From the NCBI RefSeq assembly GCF_011769525.1, contig NZ_CP050440.1:8356001-8420000 (forward strand): 64,000 nt of DNA, read 5' to 3'. Within the stretch, counting starts at the first letter, position 1; the number at the start of each line of letters is the position of its first letter. A model generated the notes under the pieces. That model made no database searches, was not told where the DNA came from, and worked only from the letters and a program-made list of their open reading frames with translations. Source of the stretch: Tolypothrix sp. PCC 7910. Lineage in GTDB: Bacteria; Cyanobacteriota; Cyanobacteriia; Cyanobacteriales; Nostocaceae. A program made the position numbers and the translations under genes. This document shows positions 17,631-25,346 of this stretch, piece after piece.

Positions 17631-19727
17631 GTGCATCTGCATTCAACAAACGAAAGCCCTTACTTTCCTAACCTCGAAGATAAGAAAAACAATATAGAAG
17701 AACAGCGGGAACGCTCTATGAAAGTAGCAGTTCAACAGGATGACTTACAGCTGCTAGCTAAAACTTTGCAAGAACAATTACTTGCGGAAGTTCCATCTGG
17801 CGGAGTCTTCCAAGTGAAATGTGCCGTCAATAAAGACGGACTGATGATTTTAATTCAACATCCACTAGGTTTGATAGTTGACACTGGTACCATCTTTCAA
17901 CTAATTGAAGATGTCATCCAGTCGCTACCAAGCCAGCAAGAACAACATATCCAATGTTTTCTGCGAGTCTTGGGTGAAAAATATCCATATACCAATCGTT
18001 CTCTCGATTTACGTCAGCGAGTAGAACTCAGTGAAATTTCTGCCTATCCTCATCTCCCAGAATCACCTATAAGTGTATCTACGAATTCTCCTTTAGAGGA
18101 TAGTAAAGTCTCTGGTAGCAGGCTGATATTTCCACCAGTTGCTGAACCTATCTCAGCGACTTCCTTAGAAGATGAGGCAGATTTACCATTTGCGCCATCT
18201 TTCTCAGCAGTTTCCTTAGATGATGAGGATGATTTGCCATTCCCGCCCAATTTATCAGCAGCTTCCTTGGAAGATGAGGCAGATTTACCATTCGCGCCAT
18301 CTTTCTCAGCGGCTTCCTTAGATGATGATGCTGATTCAACATTCGCGTCATCTTTTGCAACACCTTCTGTAAAAGATGATATTGAGGAAGAAGAACCTTT
18401 TGATCCCTTCGCTGGTGGGCCAGATTTATCGACTTCTAAATCGAAAAAACTGATTAAATCTGGCCTGATAGGTTTAGGTGTTGTGGCAATTATTGCCTTA
18501 GGTCTTGGAGGTTACGTAGTTCTAACTCCTTGTCTGCTGTCCGAGTGTAAACCCGTACAAACTGCCGAGCAATTAAAAACAGAGTCTAGGCGATCGCTGC
18601 GGCGTGCCAAAACAGAAACAGAGTTAGTAGCAATACAACAACAACTGCAAGCATCAACCTCAGAATTAGCCAACATTCCCGGTTGGTCACCTCATTCTCA
18701 ACAAGCAGAGGAACTCAGAGTCAGTTTATCTGCCTCATCAGACAAAATCGATCAGGTGGTAAGAGCTTTGCAAGCAGCAGCCTCGGCGACGAAAAAATCG
18801 CAAACACCTGCTACTAGCATTGAGGAATTGCAAGTTAGACAAAAACTGTGGCGGCGCGCGATCGCACCATTAGAGACTATCGGTGCTAATAGCGAATTTT
18901 ACCAGCTGGCTCAAGTCAAATTATTGAGTTATCGTACTAGTTTGCAAACTGTAAATCAGCAACTATTAGTAGCAGAAAAATGGGTGAAAAAGCTCAATGC
19001 TGCTAAAGCTGTAGCGAATAATGCTACCCAGCAGGAAGCAACTATTAAATCCTTAGGCGACTTACAAAAACTGCAGTTTTCTTGGCAGGTAGCAGTAAAT
19101 GCCTTAAATAGCATTCCTGCAGCTAGCTCAGAATACCAAGAAGCACAACAACTATTGCGGGAGTACAAACCAAAACTAGTAACAGCACGCAATCGTGCAA
19201 CAAAAGAACAATTAGCTGCTAAAACCTATCAACAAGCTGTTGGTGCAGCCAAACAAGCCAAGGTATCAGAGCAAAAACAACAATGGCAAGCCGCAGTTAC
19301 CCAATGGCAACAGGCTGTGCAGTCTATAAAGCAGATACCCAATGAAAGCTTTCAGTATCTCCAGGCTCAGTCTTTGAGTGAAACCTACTCTGCTGCTCTC
19401 AAACAAGCTCAAGCAAAACAGGAAATTGCTAATAGTTTGCAACAAACCCGCAATGACCTGAATAGAACTTGTACGAATGGCATTCGGATTTGTACTTTTA
19501 CTGTAGATAGCAAAGGCATTACAGTACGGTTAACCCGTGAATACGACCTAGCAAGGAGTACTTTACCTAATACGAATCCTCCAGCACCAGATGCGATTCC
19601 TGGGCTAAATCAGCACTTGCAAATCTTACAACAAGCGCTGGGAGTAATTAGCGACAATGCCCGCTTACCTTTATCTGTATATGATTCCCAAGGCAAACCA
19701 GTATATACGCGAATGCTCCAAGGGTAA
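17631..19727 (+). CDS. Single-pass membrane protein with acidic tandem repeats and long coiled-coil region
   Basis: The 698-residue protein starts at GTG 17631; an ATG at 17718 (residue 30, 'MKVAVQQDDLQ') is an equally good start. Residues 30-135 form a compact domain, followed by four 17-residue acidic repeats at 175-242 (consensus SAxSLEDEADLPFAPSF). A single transmembrane helix lies at about 278-298. Residues 310-620 are rich in A, Q, K and E and look helical with repeated units spaced about 65 residues apart. The last 75 residues form another small domain ('CTNGIRICTFTVDSKGITV'). I do not recognise the family. The layout suggests a cytoplasmic N-terminus, an acidic linker and a long extracytoplasmic helical stalk. 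It is monocistronic. Confidence 0.8.
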   Translation: MHLHSTNESPYFPNLEDKKNNIEEQRERSMKVAVQQDDLQLLAKTLQEQLLAEVPSGGVFQVKCAVNKDGLMILIQHPLGLIVDTGTIFQLIEDVIQSLPSQQEQHIQCFLRVLGEKYPYTNRSLDLRQRVELSEISAYPHLPESPISVSTNSPLEDSKVSGSRLIFPPVAEPISATSLEDEADLPFAPSFSAVSLDDEDDLPFPPNLSAASLEDEADLPFAPSFSAASLDDDADSTFASSFATPSVKDDIEEEEPFDPFAGGPDLSTSKSKKLIKSGLIGLGVVAIIALGLGGYVVLTPCLLSECKPVQTAEQLKTESRRSLRRAKTETELVAIQQQLQASTSELANIPGWSPHSQQAEELRVSLSASSDKIDQVVRALQAAASATKKSQTPATSIEELQVRQKLWRRAIAPLETIGANSEFYQLAQVKLLSYRTSLQTVNQQLLVAEKWVKKLNAAKAVANNATQQEATIKSLGDLQKLQFSWQVAVNALNSIPAASSEYQEAQQLLREYKPKLVTARNRATKEQLAAKTYQQAVGAAKQAKVSEQKQQWQAAVTQWQQAVQSIKQIPNESFQYLQAQSLSETYSAALKQAQAKQEIANSLQQTRNDLNRTCTNGIRICTFTVDSKGITVRLTREYDLARSTLPNTNPPAPDAIPGLNQHLQILQQALGVISDNARLPLSVYDSQGKPVYTRMLQG
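18153..18356 (+). repeat. Four 51-bp tandem repeats inside the membrane-protein gene
   Basis: Four in-frame units of exactly 51 bp encode the 17-residue acidic repeat. Units 1 and 3 are nearly identical in DNA, and units 2 and 4 diverge more, suggesting duplication of a two-unit block followed by drift. Confidence 0.88.
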
Positions 19728-19754
19728 AAATTCAGTTGGGAATTGTCAATCCTC

Positions 19755-19800
19755 AATTATGAATTATGAAACAAGAGATTGTTGTTCATAATTCATAATT
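19755..19800. terminator. Perfect 16-bp AT-rich hairpin after the membrane-protein gene
   Basis: AATTATGAATTATGAA (19755-19770) is repeated as an exact inverse at 19785-19800, with a 14-nt loop and then TTTTTAATTT. The arm is two AATTATG heptamers, so it probably arose from an inverted heptamer pair. The position, 28 bp after the stop, fits a terminator, but it has no GC-rich stem. Confidence 0.55.
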
Positions 19801-19861
19801 TTTAATTTGTAATGACCTATCGAACGCATCTACTTAATTCATACTTGATAATTCATTGCTT

Positions 19862-20101
19862 ATGGCTTCTGGGATTTATGCGATCGCTAACATAGGTCGT
19901 TTTAAACTCTATGTTAGCGATGTCAACCATATTAAAAAAATTTGGCCTGTCATGCTGGATATACTCAACAGTGGTAAGCATCCTCACTTGGCGTTACAAC
20001 AGGAATGGCAAAAATTAGCACAGCAGCGATACTTCACATTTCACACTCAAAATGAAATTGCAGGTAACCGAGAGATTATCGGAATTGAACAGCTGAAATA
20101 A
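19862..20101 (+). CDS. Small GIY-YIG-like protein, probably catalytically degenerate
   Basis: The 79-residue protein starts at ATG 19862; a TTG at 19856 is a weaker alternative. 'SGIYAIANIGRFKLYVSDVNHIKKIW', 'GKHPHLALQQEW' and 'YFTFHT' follow the order of a GIY-YIG nuclease domain (GIY, then YIG, then K-rich helix, then a second helix, then a beta strand). The YIG element is 'YVS', and the arginine usually found in the 'KRW' helix is replaced ('KKIW'), so cleavage is doubtful. It may be a DNA-binding remnant or a regulator. The match is by pattern only. Confidence 0.55.
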   Translation: MASGIYAIANIGRFKLYVSDVNHIKKIWPVMLDILNSGKHPHLALQQEWQKLAQQRYFTFHTQNEIAGNREIIGIEQLK

Positions 20102-20102
20102 A

Positions 20103-20492
20103 TTAGAATCTGATTCCTAATTGCCCATTGAATCCACGAACAGAGTTGTAACCAGCGCCTACAAAAACGTGATCGGTAGCGCCTACCTGAACACCACCAG
20201 AAACCGCAACACCTTTATCTTCTGAATAATATCCCAGCCCTACATAAGGTGAAATCACTGGCAAACTGAGAAATTTCAGTACATCTACTCCAGCTGAACC
20301 GTCGGGGCCACTTCCAACTTCCACCCCCAAGTTTAAAGCTCTAGCTCCCACAGCATAGGTAACATCGCCATCTTGTCCACCAACAGAAACCCAAGGTTGT
20401 GGTATGAGTTGAGCAGATGCGCGGCTAGGACTAAATAAAGCTAGCAAACCGAGTGATGCAATGAGTGTTTTGGCAATTACTGCTGTTTTCAC
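20103..20492 (-). CDS. Exported small protein, possibly outer-membrane beta-barrel type
   Basis: The 129-residue protein has a clear signal peptide: 'KTAVIAKTLIASLGLLALFSPSRASA' with cleavage likely after ASA. I chose the GTG at 20492 over the ATG at 20519 because GGAG sits 6 bp before the GTG and the signal peptide then begins cleanly. The mature part alternates glycine-rich strands with aromatic ends ('YAVGARALNLGVEVG', 'PYVGLGYY', 'HVFVGAGYNS') and ends in phenylalanine ('GQLGIRF'), as in outer-membrane beta-barrels. I do not recognise a named family. Its stop is 2 bp from that of the convergent GIY-YIG-like gene. Confidence 0.7.
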   Translation of the reverse strand: MKTAVIAKTLIASLGLLALFSPSRASAQLIPQPWVSVGGQDGDVTYAVGARALNLGVEVGSGPDGSAGVDVLKFLSLPVISPYVGLGYYSEDKGVAVSGGVQVGATDHVFVGAGYNSVRGFNGQLGIRF

Positions 20493-20750
20493 GTTATTCT
20501 CCGATATGGGCTGCAACATTTTAATGGTTTTCCATTAGTAATAGTGACGGATTAAACCGTACTCAAGTGCCTAATATTTTGTTCAATTAGGGGTTGTTCA
20601 GATTGTTCGGGTGTGTTGTCGCCCCTTGAACGCATAAGCTCAATTACAATCTAAGCTCCATCCGTTAGCCTAGTACTTGCTCATTCTTACGATACAAGAC
20701 AAGTAAGACGAAATCGGGCAAGTTATAAAGTAGTACAAATATCGTAAATT

Positions 20751-21143
20751 ATGGACGCTGCTAAACGCCTTGCTACTCTTAACCGCATCCGCAAACTCAG
20801 CCGCCTCATGGATACATCTATACGCATTCCTGGAATTGGTTTTCGTATTGGCATAGACCCAATTATTGGATTAGTTCCCGGTGCAGGTGATTTAATTAGT
20901 ACAGCGTTTTCCGCGTACATTATCTTTTTAGCTACGCGCTTCGGTATACCACGCCAAGACTTAACAAAAATGATTTTTAATGTGGGTTTGGAAGCAGTTG
21001 TTGGTACTGTGCCTTTAGTAGGCGATTTATTTGACGCTTTTTACAAATCCAATATTCGCAATTTAGATATTTTAGAGCAACATCTGAGTGCAGTTGAACC
21101 AAAAATTACAGAAGCACCTGTTTACGCAGCAGCTAGGGACTAG
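20751..21143 (+). CDS. DUF4112 membrane protein
   Basis: The 130-residue protein matches the DUF4112 pattern: 'RLMDTSIRIPGIGFRIGIDPIIGLVPGAGDLIST' and a second half with the same motif ('VGTVPLVGDLFDAFYKSNIRN'). Two hydrophobic segments, about 46-70 and 85-105, suggest a membrane hairpin. Function is unknown in all species. The ATG follows a short AT-rich leader without a strong ribosome binding site. It is monocistronic and divergent from the exported small protein. Confidence 0.85.
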   Translation: MDAAKRLATLNRIRKLSRLMDTSIRIPGIGFRIGIDPIIGLVPGAGDLISTAFSAYIIFLATRFGIPRQDLTKMIFNVGLEAVVGTVPLVGDLFDAFYKSNIRNLDILEQHLSAVEPKITEAPVYAAARD

Positions 21144-21640
21144 TACCGCAATGCGGAATTCAAAATTCGTCTTCTCCCAAAGGGAGAGGCTACGCCAAGG
21201 AAAGTTTGACGGCAGTTGCTACAAGTCGGGGAACCGCAAGGGCGCACTGCCTCCTCAACGGGCGGAACCCCCCTTTGGGTTCACCACTTTGCTTATGCCG
21301 GGAAACCCGTCCACCGCAAGTGGTTCACCGCACGCAACTTTCCGCAAAATTCAAAATTCAAAATAAAGACAGAATAAGGGTTTTGTTGATTTTGTAGACG
21401 CAAAGCGGCTTCCCGTAGGGTATGGTCTGTTTCTCTTACAAAGTTTGGCGGGACGGAAACCGACACCGCCAACGCCAGTTGTTTTAAGCCGGGGAACCCG
21501 TCCAACACACTGGCTCAACTTTGCGCTATTTACGCCGTGCTGTACTAGGGACAAGAAAAATTTCTGTGGGGTGGGTACTAATTATCATCTAGGTCTAAAC
21601 GAAAAATCTGGTAGTACCCACCCCAAGGGTTACTAGTGGA
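21144..21640. repeat. Cluster of dispersed GC-rich repeats
   Basis: This stretch is packed with fragments of the repeat family found in many Nostocales intergenic regions: 'CAAAATTC' heptamers at 21155 and 21350, and GC-rich runs of palindromic pieces (GGGGAACC, CCGGGAAACCCG, GTGGTTCACCGC). Every reading frame here gives only low-complexity proteins rich in R, P, T and G, so I call no gene. Confidence 0.7.
21567..21625. repeat. Perfect 14-bp inverted repeat
   Basis: TGGGGTGGGTACTA (21567-21580) and its exact inverse TAGTACCCACCCCA (21612-21625) flank a 31-nt loop. Outside the arms, similar GGACAA-AAATTT motifs follow on the right and precede on the left. It could be a hairpin RNA or the two ends of a tiny mobile element. 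Confidence 0.7.
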
Positions 21641-21821
21641 CAAAATTTTCGTATTAAGAATTACAAATTCTGCATTATATTGTTGCTTTTGGACACATTT
21701 AAAACTGGCTGAAGTGAAACCCCGAGGTGAAAACAATCACAGTAATATGAAATACAAGGTTTGGAAAAACATCTAGTCCTAACTCCAGCCTCTACTTAAA
21801 AAGCTGAATCCAAATATTCAA

Positions 21822-21849
21822 AACAACCTCACTCATTTATGGGGTTGTT
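21822..21849 (+). terminator. Possible intrinsic terminator
   Basis: AACAACC and GGTTGTT pair across a 14-nt loop and are followed by CTTTATTATTTATTA. No annotated gene ends nearby on the plus strand, so it could end an unannotated transcript. The stem is short; confidence is low. Confidence 0.35.
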
Positions 21850-21966
21850 CTTTATTATTTATTAGGTTTTTTATTAAGGATTTTATTCTCTTAAAAAAGG
21901 AAAGGGAGCAGAATAAAAGTTAAAGGTTTTGCCCCATTTACCCTTAAGAAAAGTTTCATTAAATAA

Positions 21967-22064
21967 TACAAATTTGAAAAAAGAATGCGACATATTGTAG
22001 GGGGATAGCACTGCCATGACCTCTAGAATATATTGATGTGTCACAAACATGATTTGATTTTGTA
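21967..22064. mobile_element. 98-bp MITE-like palindromic element, copy 2
   Basis: This block has the same length and order as the element at 12801-12898 and matches at roughly four of five positions by eye. The shared core includes CTCTAGAATATATTGATGTG. The termini have drifted (TACAAATTT...ATTTTGTA), so the inverted repeat is weaker here and copy 1 is probably younger. Confidence 0.7.
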
Positions 22065-22146
22065 TAAATTGGGTAATTTATTCCTTGGAAGTCGCCAAAA
22101 GAGATAAAAAAACCACAAAAACGCAGAATAAGCAGATAATTCAACA

Positions 22147-23379
22147 TTAAGCAGAAACTAATCTGCTATTTTGCAATTGAATTTTTACATTGGTATCTTG
22201 GTAAATTTCTGCATTCAGGGGTCTGTAGATTAATTCATACCAAGCATGACCGACTTTTGCATCAAATCCTTGTGGTTGACCACGCATAAATAGGTGTAGG
22301 CATTTTGCAGATTTTCCAGGTAGCAGCTGCCAAGAAAAACGACTTGTATTACCTTTATGGGGGTGTATGAGTGATTCTATATGCAAATTGGTAGCCAAGC
22401 CGTAAGCTGCATAAGGGTCTGTTGTAGAACCGATAGCAAACCAATCAGGTACAGGAAAAACTTGTTCAATATCTTGTGTTTGTCCAAGATTCATGTGTGC
22501 AAAATATTCCAAACCAAAGTCAAGATTGACTATTTCTCCACCTTTTACTCTGTCTTCTTGGGCTTTAGGCTTTCCTTTGACAAATAATTCTTCCATCAAA
22601 TAATCTGCACCAGCATATAAACTAATTACCCGATAAAGTTCACATACTAAATGACGATTTTGTCCTGTCTCTGGATCTGGGCCCATATAATCAAAGGGTT
22701 CGGAAGCAATGGTAATGGTTGCACGTACAGGGCCACTAGATTGAGATACTAGTCGATAGGAATGATTGAACAAAGAGACTTGATAATTGGGTGATTTGGG
22801 AGAAGCGATTCCTGGTAAGTGGAGTTTACTGACTTGCATACAACGCTTTTCTGGATCTTGTCCCAACCATTCACCCATTGCGGCGGGGAATGGATCGAGG
22901 ATTTCTTGCTGATCTAACTGAACGCTACTGGCTGAACCAGAAAACCAGTTACGTTGATTGTCTTCGGGTGCAGGAATGAAATTAAACCAAATAATCAGGC
23001 GGTTATTCACAAACCTGACTCCCCGTTCTCGACCATCAGAGCCGTAAACTACTTCTAAATATGGTTCACCTAGTCCGTGGGGGATGGGTTTACCTCGGTC
23101 TAAGCGGATAAAGGTTGAGGCTAAAACATGATCTTCCGTTCCGGGGGGAATGGGTTGAGATAGGTGGAAAACTAGGGTATCTCGGGAGGGATCTTCTGGA
23201 TCAATGCGGTCTATTTGGGCCCTGAGAGGTTGATGTGTGAGATCCCGGAGATCACTTAATACAAGTTCTTCTGGTGAAATTTGAAATTTTTGGGCGATCG
23301 CTTGCCAGGGTAGAGTAAAGTTACCACTACGCCAATAATTGGAAGGATTAAAAACAGTTAATAAATTCAGGGATGGCAT
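22147..23379 (-). CDS. Conserved hypothetical protein, soluble, 410 aa
   Basis: I do not recognise the family. The protein has no signal peptide and no membrane segment. It is rich in beta-strand-like aromatic and polar alternations ('YRLVSQSSGPVRATITIASEPFDYMG', 'RLIIWFNFIPAPEDNQRNWFSGSASS'), which resembles the large beta-sandwich domains of carbohydrate-active enzymes. No catalytic motif stands out. The ATG at 23379 has a strong TAGGAGGG ribosome binding site. A GH63-type glycosidase lies about 2 kb away on the same strand, which weakly supports a carbohydrate theme. Confidence 0.7.
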   Translation of the reverse strand: MPSLNLLTVFNPSNYWRSGNFTLPWQAIAQKFQISPEELVLSDLRDLTHQPLRAQIDRIDPEDPSRDTLVFHLSQPIPPGTEDHVLASTFIRLDRGKPIPHGLGEPYLEVVYGSDGRERGVRFVNNRLIIWFNFIPAPEDNQRNWFSGSASSVQLDQQEILDPFPAAMGEWLGQDPEKRCMQVSKLHLPGIASPKSPNYQVSLFNHSYRLVSQSSGPVRATITIASEPFDYMGPDPETGQNRHLVCELYRVISLYAGADYLMEELFVKGKPKAQEDRVKGGEIVNLDFGLEYFAHMNLGQTQDIEQVFPVPDWFAIGSTTDPYAAYGLATNLHIESLIHPHKGNTSRFSWQLLPGKSAKCLHLFMRGQPQGFDAKVGHAWYELIYRPLNAEIYQDTNVKIQLQNSRLVSA

Positions 23380-23534
23380 GAGTTTGCCCTCCTAGGAGTT
23401 TTATATATTTTTGACCCTAGGAGAAAAAGTTGAGGAACTCGTGAGGAATCTACGGAATAGACAATTTTTGTGATTAAGTAGTAAAAAAGTGACCTACAGT
23501 ACAATCAAACAACCTATGAGGTTGTCGCTGTTCT

Positions 23535-23924
23535 ATGACTCAAACCGATTCTCAACAGCCCATTAATACTGCGGCTAAGATTCTAGAACTTTACGCAGCG
23601 GGAAAACGGAACTTTAGTAAGGCGGAACTGGGTAAGGCTAATTTACAGGGAGTTGACATCAAAGGTGTTGACCTCAGCTATGCCGATTTAAATCATGCTA
23701 ATCTCAGCGGTGCGAATCTTAGAGGTAGCGACCTGAGTTTTACAGATTTGAGTCGCGCTAATCTCCAAGATACCGATCTGCGCGGTGCTTTGTTATTTTC
23801 AGCTAATCTCCGCCAAGCTAATTTAACAGGTGCAAAGTTAGATAAAGCAGATTGCGATCGCAATACTCATTTCCCCAAAGATTTTGACCCAGTTCAAGCA
23901 GGTGTGCAAATTAAGGAGGGATAG
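23535..23924 (+). CDS. Pentapeptide-repeat protein
   Basis: The 129-residue protein has an N-terminal helical cap ('PINTAAKILELYAAGKRNFSKAEL') followed from about residue 33 to 108 by consecutive A(D/N)Lxx pentapeptides ('KANLQGVDIKGVDLSYADLNHANLSGANL'). These fold into a quadrilateral beta-helix. The family is very common in cyanobacteria and its roles are mostly unknown; DNA-gyrase mimicry is known only for special members. There is no signal peptide. It is monocistronic and divergent from the 410-residue protein. Confidence 0.9.
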   Translation: MTQTDSQQPINTAAKILELYAAGKRNFSKAELGKANLQGVDIKGVDLSYADLNHANLSGANLRGSDLSFTDLSRANLQDTDLRGALLFSANLRQANLTGAKLDKADCDRNTHFPKDFDPVQAGVQIKEG

Positions 23925-23930
23925 TATCAA

Positions 23931-23960
23931 TTCAAAATTCAAAATTCAAAATTCAAAATT
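23931..23960. repeat. Heptamer array (TTCAAAA) x4
   Basis: Four exact TTCAAAA units plus TT follow the pentapeptide gene by 6 bp. The same array appears at 29910-29948 and in pieces at 21155 and 21347. Confidence 0.9.
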
Positions 23961-24058
23961 AAGAAAGCCTAACTCCATAAGGGCTGGCGAATTTGGATAT
24001 TTTGCTGAATTTTGGAGAATTGATATCAGAAATACTCGTGTAGAGGAGTAAGCTAACT

Positions 24059-24092
24059 GTTGACTGCTAACGGTTAACAGTTAACAGTCAAC
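24059..24092. terminator. Hairpin between convergent genes
   Basis: GTTGACTGCTAAC (24059-24071) pairs with GTTAACAGTCAAC (24080-24092) with one mismatch and an 8-nt loop. It lies between the convergent pentapeptide gene and egtD, a place for a bidirectional terminator. The sequence is made of the AGTTAAC/AGTCAAC repeat that also occurs at 32700, 34242 and 45247. Confidence 0.5.
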
Positions 24093-24104
24093 ACTATTTA
24101 AGAT

Positions 24105-25121
24105 TTAAGGACACTCAGTATTTGTACATTGGCGTTGGCAAAGTAGCAAGCCAAACCATGCTTGGGGGTCAGTCCATACTTGTAATGCTTGAAATGCATG
24201 GTTTTCTAGAACCGAAATTAATGTAGGGATGTGGAATTTCCGGGAGATTTCGGTGCGAATTGTTTCTCCAGCTTGTAGGGAAATTTCTAAATCTAAAGCT
24301 TCTAGGAAAACGGTTTGATTAACCAAACTCCGCAGATGCATTTCTATTTGATTGTCTACTTGATTATAAAAAGCCCAGTGAGCAAAATTGTTGAGAGAAA
24401 AATTACCCTGAAATCTTTGATTGATGTGGTTGAGGATATTCAGATTAAAAGCAGCAGTCACTCCTTGAGAATCGTTGTAAGCTGCTTCAATAATTTCTAT
24501 TGGCTTTTGTAAATCTACCCCTAACAGGAAGAATTCTCCTGGTTTTAATGCTTGTTGCACTTGGGTGAAGAATTTGTGAGTTTGCTCGTCATTTAAATTA
24601 CCTAAAGTACTTCCTAAGAAAATCAACATCCGATTTTCTAATTCTGCTGAGGGAAGTTCGGCTAAGGCTTGTTCATAAGTTCCAGCTAAACCGCAAAGTT
24701 TTAATTTGGGGTATTGGCGAAGTAAATCTAAAGCGGTTGTTTTGAGGATACCGCTACTAACATCTATGGGATAATATTGTAATTCTTGAACTACCTCGCT
24801 ATATGCTTCTAATAACAGGCGAGTTTTGCGAGAACTACCACTACCTAATTCTATTAAATGACAAGAGCCTGTCATCTTCGCAATTTCGGCAGCGTAGGTT
24901 TCTAAAATTGCTTGTTCGGTGCGAGTGGGATAGTATTCTGGAAGGTCGCAAATCTGCTCAAATAGTTCCGATCCACGGTCATCATAGAAGTAGCGACAAG
25001 GCAAAGTTTTGGGATTTTGAGTCAGTCCAGCAATGATATCTGCACCTTCATCGACTGATGCGATCGCTGAATTTAAATTAATCCAACGCAGGCGTGAATG
25101 CTCTTTATTTTCAGTCTTCAA
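24105..25121 (-). CDS. egtD: EgtD-like histidine N-alpha-trimethyltransferase (ergothioneine pathway)
   Basis: The 338-residue protein matches the EgtD family: 'LPCRYFYDDRGSELFEQICDLPEYYPTRTE', the SAM-binding 'LIELGSGSSRKTRLLL' and 'MLIFLGSTLGNLN'. EgtD methylates histidine to hercynine, the first step toward ergothioneine, a sulfur antioxidant. The start is TTG at 25121: AGGAG lies 10 bp upstream, and no ATG follows until well inside the domain. EgtB, usually next door, is not in this window. The GH63-type gene upstream is on the same strand but 225 bp away. Confidence 0.85.
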   Translation of the reverse strand: MKTENKEHSRLRWINLNSAIASVDEGADIIAGLTQNPKTLPCRYFYDDRGSELFEQICDLPEYYPTRTEQAILETYAAEIAKMTGSCHLIELGSGSSRKTRLLLEAYSEVVQELQYYPIDVSSGILKTTALDLLRQYPKLKLCGLAGTYEQALAELPSAELENRMLIFLGSTLGNLNDEQTHKFFTQVQQALKPGEFFLLGVDLQKPIEIIEAAYNDSQGVTAAFNLNILNHINQRFQGNFSLNNFAHWAFYNQVDNQIEMHLRSLVNQTVFLEALDLEISLQAGETIRTEISRKFHIPTLISVLENHAFQALQVWTDPQAWFGLLLCQRQCTNTECP

Positions 25122-25346
25122 TTTTTTTGCTCTCCTGGGGTTTAAGTGAAGGATAAAGTAAGCTGATACGCACCTAGATGAAATATTCTGGCGTTAGGAC
25201 TGTCCAGGGTCAAGAGTCCAAGGTCAAAGAATAGCTTGGACTTTTGACTTTTGACAACCTGAGTGCGAAATATACCATTTAAATGCGTAATAGCTTATGT
25301 AATAAGTATTTTTTATTTATCCTTAAGACTTCATCCTTTAGCCTTG

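Noticed and set aside
21088-21508. Several overlapping frames on both strands in the repeat cluster
   Set aside because: All translate GC-rich dispersed repeats; the products are low in complexity and no frame has a start with a ribosome binding site.
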